Positions 30,560 to 41,322 are shown, counted from the stretch's first letter. The stretch: DNA of 64,000 nt from Symbiodinium natans (GCA_905221605.1 CAJNDS010000269.1:760828-824827); one strand, 5' to 3'. Numbers and translations are program-made. The notes: generated by a model from the letters alone, not told the origin.

Positions 30560-31160
30560 TACTACATGCTACTAGACTACTGAAATGTTGTTCTGCGATT
30601 CGATTGTACCGATTATGCTGCTTTGCCGCTATGCTACGATGCAACTACACGGTAACTACACTATTCCACACTATAATGGTAACAGGTTATACTATTGCGC
30701 GATTATGCGTTTATGCGTTCATGGATGTTATAGGCAGTATGGTTTGATATGTATTGTTGTGCCATTACACGATGATTTAAGAAACCTGGCTCGTGGCATA
30801 TCTCCTTTTTACATGAACTGGAGTCAAGTCGGATGCACTGTTTCACAAGTCTGTATGTGTACCAGTAGTGACTAGTTTTCACTACCTTCTATAGCACAGA
30901 AGTATTGTAAATACAGCAAGTTGTGGATACATAAGATATTAATATATATATATATATACATATACAAAGAGATATACATACACATCCATAGTGTATATAC
31001 AGACACGTTATATACAGTTGATTTCCACTATTTCAACGTTTCTCATTACACACACTATGTATGTGTATACACATACATATGTATATATATATATAGATAC
31101 ATATATACACATACATGTTAGTCTACATATGTAGACTCGATGCGTATACACGGCTATTTC
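30560..31160. other. AT-rich intronic DNA
   Basis: ATGCTA-rich, then (TATA)n and TATACACAT runs at 30940-31130. Nothing coding seen. Confidence 0.5.
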
Positions 31161-31176
31161 ATGCGCAGCTCAGCAG

Positions 31177-31240
31177 GCAAGTGACGACACCGTTCCGGCC
31201 GCGCCTGAGAGCAATCTTGTGCAGGCCTCGCTGGCAACTA
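31177..31240 (+). CDS. Short exon, Ala/Ser-rich
   Basis: Acceptor GCTCAGCAG at 31176, in phase with the donor at 30469. Reads ASDDTVPAAPESNLVQASLA plus T. The donor is a GC (GCTTAAGAACC) at 31241. Confidence 0.5.
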
Positions 31241-31356
31241 GCTTAAGAACCCCAGGTCCTCTTTTGTAGACGACTGCAGGGTTGTATAAGAGGTTTTATG
31301 ACAACCCTCGAATCATAGTAGTTACAGCAGGTTCTCCCAGTTTTAGGGTTCTTAAG
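31241..31356 (+). mobile_element. Family J foldback element, intron-like
   Basis: Starts GCTTAAGAACCCC and ends TAGGGTTCTTAAG, so the two ends are inverted copies. The ends are GC...AG. Its end phrase also occurs at about 8160 and 45598. Confidence 0.55.
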
Positions 31357-31828
31357 TAGTCGACAAGAGTCGCCTCGGGGGTTGTGAGGTGCGTGAATCC
31401 CATCTCGCCGCCATGTTCGGTTTTTTCGCAGAGCCTGGGATTCTCCAAGTCTAAGGGCAAGTTCATGGCTTCAACCCTAAACCTTCAACCTTCAACCCTA
31501 AACCCTAAACCCTAACGGTTCCTAACTACTTGCGATGTTGCCTCACCTCTGCTTGAAGGGGTCTGAAGGATGGGCCTCCCATAAACGCGTTTCTGGTGTC
31601 AAAAGTAGGGTTTAGGGTTTAGGGTTTAAAGGGTTTTGGGTTTAGGGTTTAGGGTTTAGGGTTTTACTGTATCAGGGGTACTCAATTGGGGTCCTGAAAC
31701 CCTCGTTTGGGTTTAGGCTTCCAAAACCGAGCGGCCATGCACTAAGGGCCCTTGTAACCGGATCGGTGACTCGGTCTGAAGCTTGAAGCTTGCGCACATG
31801 GGGCGACTAAATTTGGGTTCCTTGGTTT

Positions 31829-31874
31829 AGGGTTTAGGGTTTAGGGTTTAGGGTTTAGGGTTTAGGGTTTAGGG
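31829..31874 (+). repeat. (TTTAGGG)n block
   Basis: About 6.5 units. It is followed at once by one CCCTAAA unit, an immediate fold-back. Confidence 0.93.
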
Positions 31875-32356
31875 TACCCTAAACCAGAGAACCCTAAATT
31901 GAAGGTTCCGTGTCCTAACAGAAAATGCCATGCGTGCCTGGAGGTGGGTGCTGGCACGGAGAGTGGCCAGGCCTGGCCATCGACCAAAGCCCCAAGTTAT
32001 AGTTTTGCTTTTCCTCTTTTTTATTTTCATGTTCTCATAGTTTGTTTGTTGTGTTGTTCAAAGGTTTGTGTTATCGTGTTTGTTTAACAGTTTAACACTT
32101 TTGTTGTGGATTTCTTCTTGTGAATGATCAATCACCGTCCTTGTTCTCAAGGCCTCATGCTGTCGGGACCCTGATCAAATTCCCACTGAGGGCAACACCG
32201 GAAAAGGGCGCACAACTCCAGAAATGACTTGTCATGAAGATGTCCTTTTGGATGATTGAATGGGCTCATCCCCTTGAGCTCGCGGTGTGGCATGTTGCCG
32301 TCTGCCCTAAGCAAGCCCCAGACCTAAATCTTCCAAGCCGGTCGGAATCATTTCTC

Positions 32357-32470
32357 TTAGTATTCCCGTATGGCCCCTATATAATTACACTATAAGATTC
32401 CCCCCCCCCCCCCCGCCCCCCGCCACAAAAAAAAACAAACACGATGCTAATCATTAAGCCCCCTATGGTA
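32357..32470. repeat. Family F repeat, copy 2
   Basis: ATTCCCGTATGGCCCCTATA shared with 7963. The middle is expanded by C and A runs. The end CCCCCTATGGTAG is partly inverted to the start. Confidence 0.5.
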
Positions 32471-32491
32471 GTTCCTCGCTTTCACTGCCAG

Positions 32492-32536
32492 GCTGCCAGG
32501 GAGACGGCCGACTCTCTCAAGAGCTTCGGATCAAAC
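32492..32536 (+). CDS. Short helix-like exon
   Basis: Acceptor CACTGCCAG at 32491. Frame AARETADSLKSFGSN, then a stop or donor. Followed by TTTAGGG units at 32555. Confidence 0.4.
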
Positions 32537-32973
32537 TAAGTGCTTTGAGTGCCTTAGGGTTTAGGGTTTAGGGTTGTTTAGGGTAGAGTTTATACAAGTT
32601 TTCGTAGGTTGGTGCGGGTGTGTCGGGTCTTCATATAAGGTTGTTTTTTATTCGTCAGGTTTGTATAGGGTTGCAGAAGGCTTTAGTGACAGAGGGTTTT
32701 GGCATCCTTCAGTCCCCAAGACTGTGCCAGCAGCCACGTCCGATGTGGGTTTGTGTCAGCGGTAAGTATGTACTGCTGGGACTCTCTGTGAGTTTGTAGA
32801 CCTGATAAACTTCCACAGACAGCCTTTTGCATCACCTGAAGCCTTATGGGATCCCTACAGCAATAATTGCTCGTAGGAAGGAGAATCTAAAGCAGCCTTA
32901 GTAACAGAAAACGAGGTGATTTGCTCCATTGGCCTGTATAGGGTTTTTGCAGAGGCGTTCTATTGCTTTACAG

Positions 32974-33100
32974 GAGAAGTACAGAGCTTATATAGGCTTC
33001 GTGCGCCACACCCTTTCCGCACCCAGGGGGGTCAAAGAGATGATCTCCAATCTGATTGCCTCACTTCGGGAGGTGGGAAGCTTGCGTTGTTGGGGATGTA
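32974..33100 (+). CDS. Possible exon, helix-rich
   Basis: Acceptor TGCTTTACAG at 32973. The frame reads EKYRAYIGFVRHTLSAPRGV then KEMISNLIASLREVGSLR. The flanks are unclear and telomeric blocks are absent nearby. Confidence 0.4.
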
Positions 33101-33235
33101 CTGCGTGGATCGGGAAATCTGAATGAGAAGATGGGTCACAAGAGACCGCAGACAACTGGGAGGTTGGCTGAATGTGGGTTGCTGACAGCTCTTGCGTGTT
33201 CCCTAAATCCTGAAACCCTATGCTTTGGAGTGCAG

Positions 33236-33289
33236 GAGCAAAGCCAGGACAAGGACAAAGGCAAGTTCTGCGCTGGCGGCTTAGTTTGA
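33236..33289 (+). CDS. Possible short terminal exon
   Basis: Acceptor GGAGTGCAG at 33235. EQSQDKDKGKFCAGGLV, then TGA. Confidence 0.35.
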   Translation, partial: EQSQDKDKGKFCAGGLV

Positions 33290-33331
33290 ACTCTCACGCC
33301 CATACTGCGTCCTACCTCAGTTGTAGAGTAG

Positions 33332-33417
33332 GTAACATTTAACCTTTTTGGGGTAATAGAATCCCCTTATAATCCCGAAGGTTCACCTTTAGTTCCCCCT
33401 AGGTACTGGAGAACTAG
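33332..33417 (+). mobile_element. Family E element, possible intron
   Basis: GTAACATTTAACCTTTTTGG to GGAGAACTAG. Resembles 35240-35330 (CCTTTTGGGG, TCTAGAATCCC, AGTTCCCCTAGG, TACTGGA). GT...AG ends, but flanking exons are not proven. Confidence 0.4.
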
Positions 33418-33851
33418 GCGACCAGTGCAGCTGAAATTGCTGCCAAGGGAGCCTGGCAGTCCTCAGCAGGGCGCAGCAGAGTCGTTTGTTAACTTATACA
33501 GTAATCATGTATGCGATGCGTAGTTTTAGTAGATGTATATGTTTATGATAAACATGTACATGTCAGTGTACATGACAAGTTACCTCGTTGCGGATGCCGA
33601 TGTTTGGGGTATACAAGGGGGGGTTATCCGGTACCCCGATAGAAAAGCCTGAGCATCCCTCACCAGCAAGCCCTCGTCACGCCTTTATGCCCGTCCCGCC
33701 TGAATTCGATCTCGCAGGCCGGAATTTGGCCGGTTGAAATACGTACAAGGATGCCGACCTGGGCCGAAGGGCCCAATTTAAAGAGAAGAATAGTGCCTGC
33801 TGTTTACGATGTAGGAACCCAGACGTCAGGCCCTAACCCCGAAACTGGCGC

Positions 33852-33917
33852 GCCGAGGAGGAGCAGGAGAAAAAGGCCCGCGAAGGCTTCAAGAAGCTCT
33901 CAGCCGCCACGGAGGCA
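33852..33917 (+). CDS. Coiled-coil-like exon
   Basis: Frame AEEEQEKKAREGFKKLSAAT then EA. The donor is GTCCCTAAACC at 33918, and a CCCTAAA-type block follows. This departs from the usual G-type start. Confidence 0.5.
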
Positions 33918-34396
33918 GTCCCTAAACCTTAAACCCTATACCCTAAACCCTACACCTTACACCCTAAACCCTAAACCCTAGGCAGTCCTTGCCGCAGTTT
34001 CAGCGGTTCAGTTGTGCAGAAAGGTCGAGGGGTTTCTTGACCATCGAGAGCGCCCCTTCAGCAAGTGGAGCCCCTATTGCAGATCCCCAAAGTTTTTGTC
34101 CACTCACCCCCCTCCTTCGGCCCCTTGGCCGCCTATGTGCGATGTTCGAGAACAAAGCCAGAGAGAAACCGAGAGGGAGCCCTGAGCTACGTAACCAAAA
34201 AAGTTTGGGCAACAAAGAACAGAAGAGAGTAAGATGCCAAGAGAGTTTACACTTATGAACAACCACCCTAAGCCCCTAAAACCCTAAAACCCCTAAACCC
34301 CTAAAACCCTGAACCCCTCAACCCCTGAACCCCTGGACCCCTAGACCCCAAAACCCCTAACCCTAAACCCTGAACCCTAAACCCTAAAGACATGCA

Positions 34397-34463
34397 GAAG
34401 TGCAGGACGCAGAGCAAGCCAAGCGCTGGGCGGAGAACGCAGTCCTGGACCTCCAGGACAAGG
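34397..34463 (+). CDS. Coiled-coil-like exon
   Basis: Acceptor ACATGCAG at 34396. Frame EVQDAEQAKRWAENAVLDLQ then DK. CCCTAAA block upstream (34262-34388), TTTAGGG units downstream. Confidence 0.55.
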
Positions 34464-34479
34464 GATGTGTCATGTCGGG

Positions 34480-34800
34480 CTGGGGTTTGGGGTTTAGGGG
34501 TTTAGGGTTTTTGGGGTTTAGGGTTTTAGGGATTTAGGGTTTTTCGGGTTTTAGTTTTTTTGGGTTTTAGGGTTTTAGGGATTTAGGGTTTTGGGGTTTT
34601 AGGGGTTTTAGGGGTTCAGGGTTTTAGGGTCTAGGGGCTTCTGCAAGAGTTCGGGGAGGGTTGTAGGATTTTTTGGGTTTTTAGGGTTTTAGGGTTTTGG
34701 GGGTGTTAGGGTTTTAGGGTTTTAGGGTTTTAGGGGTTTAGGGTTTTGGGGTCTATAGGCCTTTGCGAGAGTTCGGGGGAGGGGGGGGGGGGGGGGGGGG
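34480..34800 (+). repeat. Degenerate TTTTAGGG block and G run
   Basis: TTTAGGG and eight-base GTTTTAGG variants, ending in a run of about 25 G at 34778-34802. Confidence 0.85.
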
Positions 34801-34832
34801 GGCGGCCTCCTCTCTTTGCTGAATTCTGGGAG

Positions 34833-34924
34833 GCCCAAGCCCGCTTCCTGGAGGCTGACGTGAGCCGGCTCAAGCAGTGTGGCCCCCAGTTGCACTTCTG
34901 GGAGACGATCGAAAGGTTCTTCAG
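34833..34924 (+). CDS. Exon, helix-like
   Basis: Acceptor TTCTGGGAG at 34832. Frame AQARFLEADVSRLKQCGPQL then HFWETIERFF. TTTAGGG units begin at about 34935. Confidence 0.5.
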
Positions 34925-35100
34925 GGAAGTTGCTTGGGGTTTGGGGTTTGGGGTTTAGGGTTAAGGGTTTAGGGTTTAGGGTTTAGGGTCTGCATTGGGT
35001 TCATAGGGAAATATAGGGTCACTGTGGGAACAGGCATCCCTATTGGCCCTAAGCCTTTTGTCCCCCAAACTCTGCCCCTCAGAACCGCATGTCAACCCTG

Positions 35101-35229
35101 TACACCCTAAGCACAGTATCATATTTTGACTGTTACGTCGCACCATTCTACTTAGTAGTAGAAACCCTGTACACCCTAAACACAGTGTCATATTTTGACT
35201 GTTACGTCGCACCATTCTACTTAGTAGTA
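35101..35229 (+). repeat. 69-bp tandem duplication
   Basis: Two copies starting TACACCCTAA(G/A)CACAGT at 35101 and 35170, nearly identical through ATTCTACTTAGTAGTAGAA. Confidence 0.95.
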
Positions 35230-35536
35230 GAATAGCCAGCCTTTTCAGCCTTTTGGGGAAATCTTGGGTCTAATCCTTCTAGAATCCCAAAGGGAGTAAC
35301 CTTGAGTTCCCCTAGGATACTGGACAACTATCAGTTCTACTATAGGGGCCGGAATAGTTGCCGGAATGATTGCAATAGTCTTCCCTCATGGTACCTGTAT
35401 GGTTGTACTACAAATCACCCCCAAAACCGTATTCCAATTAACTGGCCCCGAAACCTAAACCCTCAGCCCTAAACCCTAAACCCTAAACCCTGAACCCTAT
35501 TCGACTTGTTAAATGCCCCCCTGAGTTCTACCCCAG

Positions 35537-35627
35537 CAACCCACCGATGCCGAGGGCCGTGACCTCGGGCAAGGCAGACCTCGATGCGGAGGTGGCCCGC
35601 ATCAAGGAAGAGGCCGACCCACAGTGG
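35537..35627 (+). CDS. Coiled-coil-like exon
   Basis: Acceptor CTACCCCAG at 35536. The frame reads MPRAVTSGKADLDAEVARIK then EEADPQ. CCCTAAA block upstream (35450-35500), TTTAGGG blocks downstream (35634-35820) with an internal 47-bp duplication. Confidence 0.55.
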
Positions 35628-36021
35628 CTTCTAGGGTTTCGGGTTTAGGGTTCAGGGTGTAGGCTTCAGCGTTTAGGGTTTAGGGTTTAGGGTTCAGGGT
35701 GTAGGCTTCAGCGTTTAGGGTTTAGGGTTTAGGGTTTAGGGTTTAGGGGCCGTTTCGGCGCTGGAAAGGCTTGGGGTTTAGGGTTTAGGGGTTAGGGGTT
35801 AGGGGTTTATGGTTTAGGGTGCGAGCCAGCACATGCGTGCAGTAGTAAATAGTACCTGAAGAGATGTACGGGGTGAGGTGCCAGGTGCTCGTGGACTTTT
35901 GAGAGAAGCCTATGAATCCTAAACCTTATACAAACCTTGCCAGCCCCCCTAAACCCTAAGCCCTAAACCCTAAACTTGTTAAACCCTCCAGAAAATCCTA
36001 CCAACCTTCATAAAACCTCAG

Positions 36022-36095
36022 GCATGAGGTTGTGAAGTGCCAGGCCCAAAACCACGCGGCCAGCAAGGAGGTCATCGTGAAAAGTCGTGCTGCCG
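36022..36095 (+). CDS. Short exon, unknown protein
   Basis: Acceptor ACCTCAG at 36021. Frame HEVVKCQAQNHAASKEVIVK then SRAAG. Confidence 0.4.
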
Positions 36096-36523
36096 GGCCC
36101 TCGAGTAAAACGCACACGGCGGGCCCAACACCTCACCCGACATCTTAAACCTACTAATTTGCTTAATAAGAAGCATATAGTAAAAATCCCTGTATTGCCC
36201 TTGTAAGGAATGCTCTTTTTTTACTCTTTTTTTGCCGGGGGGGAGGGGGGGGGGGGGGGTTCTTAGAAACCCTAAATCCTGCTCAGGTTTGTGAAAGGTT
36301 CAGCGTTTAGGGCTTACCAAGGGCTTTAGTTCCATAGGGCCCTGCTGGTTTCAGGGTTTTGGGCGACATGTAAAGGCCCAACATATCCCGAAAGACAATA
36401 ACCCTCATCACCGGAACCCCTCCCCCCCCAATCCGAATACTTATCAACCCCTAACCCCTAAACCCTAAACCCTAAACCCTAAACCGTTTGGGGGCATTCT
36501 CGGAAGCCCCCCAAAATTGTCAG

Positions 36524-36590
36524 GTGCTGAAGACGCACTGCCAGCTGTCTGGCACTGAGAAGAGCGCCAGCCCGGCCATCTTGCCGGCTT
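36524..36590 (+). CDS. Short exon, unknown protein
   Basis: Acceptor TTGTCAG at 36523. Frame VLKTHCQLSGTEKSASPAIL then PAS. CCCTAAA block at 36448-36484. Confidence 0.4.
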
Positions 36591-36624
36591 CCAGTACTGG
36601 AAAGTTACCCTAAAAAAGCCCTTA

Positions 36625-36742
36625 GCAGCTGAGTGAGCACACTTGACACTTTTTGGGATACTATAAATCCCCTATAGAACTGATACTATAATCCCCCTAT
36701 AGAACCGAAAGTGTAAACTTTTTTGGGGGCTTATGAACTCAG
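36625..36742 (+). mobile_element. Family D introner-like element, copy 1
   Basis: Begins GCAGCTGAGTGAGCAC and ends TTATGAACTCAG. Inner arms ACACTTTTTGGG and AAAGTGTAAAC are inverted. GC...AG ends. Matches 57636-57774. Confidence 0.65.
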
Positions 36743-37331
36743 CAACTAAGAACCCTAAACTGAGCCCTACATGCGGTTGTACCCAACCAGAGAAGCCCCC
36801 GGAGTCCCCTATAACCGCATTGAAAGATTGGGTGTATATGAACCCTAAACCCTAAACCCTAAACCCTAAACCCACGACTAGAGGTGCTTCTGAATGCTCC
36901 TCGCTCACTGGGGTCTAGCACATGCCATGCACGCAGTTGTGTCATGCTATGGTGTGTGTAGAGCGAAAAATAGGCTGCAGAAGATGACGTTGTTCACGGC
37001 TGTCGCCAGTCCGGCAACTGCGGCGAAGCCGACGCCGCGCTGAATCTCGCTAATCTGGGGCTGGAAAAACTCGACAAGGCCTGAACAGAATAATGCTAAA
37101 CCCTAAACAGGGGTAGGTCTGAGCATGCTTCTTTTCATCTTGATGACCCTTCGTCCCTATGTAATCCTTTTAAAGCCAGAACAATCTAATTGTTCTCGGG
37201 CCCCCCTAAGCCTACCCCAGCAAACCCTAAGCCCCCGCATCTTGCTTCCAGAGTTGGCGAGTCGCTTTTCGGCAGAGGGAGCTCTGCCTCAGCCGTGCTG
37301 CGACCATGTGCTTCCTCATAAGGGCAACATC

Positions 37332-37430
37332 TTGGGATGTTCCCCCTTATACTGACAGTCCGAGGCATTATCGTACCCCCTTATCAGAATCCCTGTTAAG
37401 GATTGCTAGTAGAAGGCGGAGCATCCCAAG
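37332..37430. mobile_element. Family A foldback element, copy 3
   Basis: TTGGGATGTTCCCCCTTATA to GGCGGAGCATCCCAA. Flanked by GCAACATC and GCAATAG, a possible target duplication. Confidence 0.8.
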
Positions 37431-37502
37431 CAATAGAAGGATGATTATCTTTCATTTGGGGCGGGGGGGGGGTTCTCTTAAGCAAATAGTAGGCTGGCCC
37501 AG

Positions 37503-37588
37503 CTTCGCGAAGGCTTCCGTGTGTCCGCCCTCCCGGAGCGCCCTCCCGAAGCCAAAAAAAACCCTAGACCCCACCCAAAGGCTCCTAT
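37503..37588 (+). CDS. Exon upstream of a family C element
   Basis: Acceptor CTGGCCCAG at 37502. Reads LREGFRVSALPERPPEAKKN then PRPHPKAP plus AT. It joins in phase to 37683 (Ile, then LPKPKAPEFSQL). Confidence 0.5.
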
Positions 37589-37682
37589 GTAGCACCTTTT
37601 TTTTTTTGGGGGGGGGGGGGGGGGGGCAGTGTACTAGAATCCCCTACAACAAACCCCCCCCAAAAAACGAACTACACTGGAG
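37589..37682 (+). mobile_element. Family C introner-like element, copy 3 (94 bp)
   Basis: Starts GTAGCACCTTTT and ends GAACTACACTGGAG, with a G run of about 18 expanding the loop. Flank CCCAAAGGCTCCTAT on the left, CCTTCCG on the right. Confidence 0.75.
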
Positions 37683-37805
37683 CCTTCCGAAGCCCAAAGC
37701 CCCAGAGTTTTCGCAGCTGTGACTGCTGCGCAGTTCCTTGCCACCTACATCTTGGACTTTACCAAAGTCTCTGAGGAACAGAAGGCCGAGTCTGGCCTGT
37801 CCTGA
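37683..37805 (+). CDS. Probable terminal exon (frame ambiguous)
   Basis: Joined to 37588 the frame reads LPKPKAPEFSQL and stops at 37719-37721. If an extra intron ends at TTTTCGCAG (37716), a second frame gives VTAAQFLATYILDFTKVSEE then QKAESGLS with TGA at 37803-37805. The second reads more like folded protein, but the splice that would start it is unproven. Confidence 0.45.
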   Translation, partial: PSEAQSPRVFAAVTAAQFLATYILDFTKVSEEQKAESGLS

Positions 37806-38002
37806 CCCGGTTTGTCTATTGGGTTTGTGGTGCTTATAGAGGTTACGGGGTTTAGTCCTAGCTTTACTTTAAAGGGTTATGGTGGGATTCATCGGGTTTC
37901 ATAGCGGGTTCATGACGGGCTTAGAGGGCTCAGTCCTCCTTGCCCAGGCCGATGCACCCCCAAGCAGTCAGCCCTAAACTTGGGTTGAGGGTTTAGGGTT
38001 TA

Positions 38003-38075
38003 CCCCTTATACTAACAGTCCTGAATAGGGAATATAGTAGTAGGGGGGGGGGGGGGTATTACAATCCCCATGAAC
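38003..38075. mobile_element. Family A element, partial (copy 4)
   Basis: CCCCTTATACTAACAGTCCT, then a G run and TATTACAATCCCC. The right arm is missing. Confidence 0.5.
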
Positions 38076-38117
38076 AACACAAACCCTTCTGCCGTCGTCC
38101 TCTTGCGCCTTTGGCAG

Positions 38118-38185
38118 GCCGATGCCGAGCAGACCCTGAAGTTGCAGGGGGAGAGCCTCTTCCAAGCCAACGCAGACTTGAACAG
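38118..38185 (+). CDS. Coiled-coil-like exon
   Basis: Canonical acceptor CCTTTGGCAG at 38117 and donor AACAG|GTCAGG at 38186. ADAEQTLKLQGESLFQANAD then LN. Ends in phase 2. Confidence 0.6.
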
Positions 38186-38240
38186 GTCAGGTCGGTAGCC
38201 GGGATCATCCCTTAGGGCCGTGGGGTTGCATCTCAACCCT

Positions 38241-38300
38241 ATAGTTTAGGGTTTAGGGTTTAGGGTTTAGGGTTTAGGGTTTAGGGTTTAGGGTTTAGGG
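38241..38300 (+). repeat. (TTTAGGG)n block
   Basis: About 8 clean units in the intron after 38185. A further TTTAGGG block lies at 38583-38682. Confidence 0.95.
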
Positions 38301-38689
38301 TCCTCTTTATCGAGTGTAAACCCCCATAAACCCCATAAACCCTAGGAAGCCTCTAAGCCCAACAAGCCCTGTACCCTGGACCCCAGAAACCCTACAAGAC
38401 CCTGGACCCTTTCCAGCCACCGAGCCCTGCCAATCCCATAGAAGCCTGTTTAGTTAACCCGATAAACCCTCCTAAACACACACCCCAAGCCCTGAACCCT
38501 GAACCCTAAACCCTAAACCCTAAACCCTGTGGAGGGACTGCAGAAGGCCATGGCCTCATGTCGATACCAGAGATCGCAGCCTTAGGGTTTAGGGTTTAGG
38601 GTTTAGGGTTTAGGGTTTAGGGTTTAGGATTAAGGGTTTAGGGTTTAGGGTTTAGGGTTTATGGTTTAGGGTTTAGGGTTTAGATCAGG

Positions 38690-38742
38690 CGCAAGGACGA
38701 GCTGGCCGAGCTGGCTTCGGCGCTGCTCTTGGCATGCGGCAT
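38690..38742 (+). CDS. Short helix-like exon
   Basis: Acceptor TAGATCAG at 38689. RKDELAELASALLLACGI, then a stop or donor. Here the upstream block is TTTAGGG, an exception to the usual order. Confidence 0.4.
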
Positions 38743-39004
38743 TTAGGTATTTTAGGGTTTTAGGGTTTTTTTTGGTTTTAGGTTTTTTTTAGGGTTTAGG
38801 GTTTTAGGGTTTAGGTATTTTGGGGTTTTAGGGCGTTTTTGGTTTTAGGTGTTTTATGTGTTTTAGGGTTTTTAGGTTTTTAGGGTTTTAGGTTTTTTTA
38901 GGGTTTAGGGTTTGAGGGTTTGAAGTTTTGAGGGTTTTAGGCTTTTAGGGTTTTTTGGGGCTTGGGGTTTAATTAGTGCTTTAGGGTTGTAGGGGTTCTC
39001 TTAT

Positions 39005-39081
39005 GTAGAACCTTTTTGGGGTTAGTATACTAAAATTCCCGATAACTAACCTAGCTAACCCCAAAAGGAAATACATTGGAG
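39005..39081 (+). mobile_element. Family C introner-like element, copy 4 (77 bp)
   Basis: GTAGAACCTTTTTGGGG to AAATACATTGGAG. Same length as copies 2 and 5. No exon pair confirmed around it. Confidence 0.75.
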
Positions 39082-39275
39082 CCTTTGGGTAGGGTTTTGG
39101 GGTTAAGGGTTTTGGGGTTTCAGGGTGTAATAATGCTTCGGGCTGTCAGGGGTCCAGCCGAAGCTGACGCGGTGCAATGCGGGGGGCCGGGAAAGCAGGC
39201 ACTGTGGCACTGCACCCCAAACCCCATAAACCCTAAACCCTGAAGCCTAACCCCTAAACCCTTCCTCTTGCCCAG

Positions 39276-39350
39276 GACGTGGTTACAGCCCAGGAGAACA
39301 TGAGACTCGCGGGCAAGGCCCACCACATTTCGCGAACCTCTGGAAGTCCT
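39276..39350 (+). CDS. Coiled-coil-like exon
   Basis: Acceptor CTCTTGCCCAG at 39275 with a pyrimidine tract. DVVTAQENMRLAGKAHHISR then TS. Confidence 0.5.
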
Positions 39351-39359
39351 GAAACAGCC

Positions 39360-39840
39360 TTCAAGTCAACAGCCCAATCATCCCTCCCTAAACCCTATGA
39401 TCCCAAACCCTGTAATCCCTAACTCCCTAAACCCTGCACTCCCTAAACCCTAAACCCTATAAACCAAGGTAATCCCTATCATCCTAAACCCTAAACTCCC
39501 TAAACCCCATAACCTCTGCAATCCCTACAATCCGCAAACATTGCAATCCCTGAAATCTACAACTCCTGTAATCCCTATAATCCCTAAACCTTGCAATCCC
39601 TAACCCTAAACCCTACAATCCTAAACCGTAAAATCCCTTAAATCCGTACAGTCCCTCAACTCCCTTAAGCTCTAAACCCACAAAATCCCTGTAATCCCTA
39701 AACCCTTCAACCCTAAACCCCCAATTCTAAACCCCCAAACCCTAAACCCTTTGTGAGCCCCTGAGAATCCCTTTATAACCCCAAGCAAGCCCTAACCCCA
39801 AACCGAAACCCTAAACCCTAAACCCTAACCCTAAACCCTA
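39360..39840 (-). repeat. Degenerate CCCTAAA/AATCCCT series
   Basis: Units drift between CCCTAAA, AATCCCT and CCCTACA. This is the intron between the 39276 and 39881 exons. Confidence 0.8.
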
Positions 39841-39880
39841 AACCCTATAATCCCTTCATCATCCACGAAGTTCTATGCAG

Positions 39881-39949
39881 GCCGATGACGCGCTCTCCAC
39901 GACTTGCGGGCCCAAGGCCACTTCGATGGAGGCGCTTGAGGGTCAGACG
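39881..39949 (+). CDS. Exon with canonical splice sites
   Basis: Acceptor TTCTATGCAG at 39880 and donor ACG|GTAAGG at 39950. 23 codons, ADDALSTTCGPKATSMEALE then GQT. CCCTAAA upstream, TTTAGGG downstream. Confidence 0.6.
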
Positions 39950-40269
39950 GTAAGGGGTTTAGGGTTTAGGGTTTAGGGTTTAGGATATAGGGTTTAGGGT
40001 TCAGGGTTTAGGGTTTAGGGATTAGGGTGAGACTTGTGGTTTAGGGCTATTTGTGTATAGGCAGGGTTAGTTTAGGGTTATCATGTTATAGGGTTTCGGG
40101 TTTAGGGATAAAGTTTTTCGGGTTGGTTTCGGGTTTAGGATTTAGGGTTTAGGGTTTAGGGAAGTCGGAAAACACGCATTAAGAGGAGCTTTGGCCAAGG
40201 TTTCGTTGCAGGGTTTAGGGTTTAGGGTTTATAGGGTTTAGGGTTTATAGGGTTTAGGGTTTAGGGCAA

Positions 40270-40340
40270 GACATGGCCCAAATTGTGGAGGACGCCATTG
40301 CCCGGCGGAAGGAGGAGATCGAGCAGCTGAAGAACGCCCC
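40270..40340 (+). CDS. Coiled-coil-like exon
   Basis: Frame DMAQIVEDAIARRKEEIEQL then KNAP. TTTAGGG on both sides, an exception to the C-then-G order. Confidence 0.5.
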
Positions 40341-40878
40341 TTTGCTTACGCACACAACGCTTTCTACGGGTTCAGGGTGTATTTTGTGTTTAGGGTATAG
40401 GGTTCAGGGTTAGGGTTTAGGGTTTAGGGTGTAGGGTGTAGGGTTTAGGGTTTAGGTTTAGGGTTTAGGGTTTAGGGTTTAGGAGTACAGGGTTCAGGAC
40501 TTTAGAATGAAAGCCTTATTGACATGTTGCACACACAAAGACGAACCATGTCTTCAAAACGATGCCTGGACTAGTGTTGCTCCTTCTTGCGCGGCTTACA
40601 TACAACGATTTCTCTCGAAGGTTCTTGTTAGCGCTGTCTATGCAACGCTGACCTTAAACCCCAAACCCTAAACCCCAAACTGGGCCCCAAACCCTAAACC
40701 CTAAACCTTAAACCCTGGTGCATGGTATGGGTTTAGGGTTCAGGGCCCTGGAGTTACAGAGTTTATAGTATAGGGTGCAGAATATAGGGTTTATTGTATA
40801 GGGTTTACAATATAGGATTTAGAATGCAGGGTTTAAAAACGTAGGTTTATAGTATATGGCTTAAAAAATAGGCTTTAG

Positions 40879-40953
40879 TATGTGGTCCTGGAAGTCTGTG
40901 CTGGTGACGAGGCCGTGAAGGTGTTGGATGGCGAGGCCGATGGACACCAAGAT
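40879..40953 (+). CDS. Short exon, acidic
   Basis: Acceptor GGCTTTAG at 40878. YVVLEVCAGDEAVKVLDGEA then DGHQD and TAG, or a donor in that area. Confidence 0.4.
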
Positions 40954-40977
40954 TAGGGTTGATTTGGAGGACCTTTG

Positions 40978-41104
40978 GTTAGGGTTTAGGGTTTAGGGTT
41001 TAGGGTTTAGGGTTTAGGGTTTAGGGTTTAGGGTTTAGGGTTTAGGGTTTAGGGTTTAGGGTTTAGGGTTTAGGGTTTAGGGTTTAGGGTTTAGGGTTTA
41101 GGGT
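40978..41104 (+). repeat. (TTTAGGG)n array, about 18 units
   Basis: The longest clean G-type array in the window. Confidence 0.98.
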
Positions 41105-41248
41105 TCCCACATTCGATACCTCAGGAGAATTGTTGCCCCAAACCCTAGCAATGCTCAGTAGCTGCATTGAGTAAGAAGTCGAGATCCTGTCGCTGTCCTG
41201 CGCGAGGCCTTCGTGTGAGCAGCTCCTTTCCCTGTCTTTTCACCCCAG

Positions 41249-41322
41249 CCCGACTCGATGCCGTTTGGAGCTGCGGCCTTTCAGTGCGAACGGGTGCAAA
41301 GTGGGGCATGCCCGATGCCTGC
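41249..41322 (+). CDS. Exon after a long pyrimidine tract
   Basis: Acceptor region CTTTTCACCCCAG. PDSMPFGAAAFQCERVQSGA then CPMPA. TTTAGGG follows at 41323. Confidence 0.45.
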
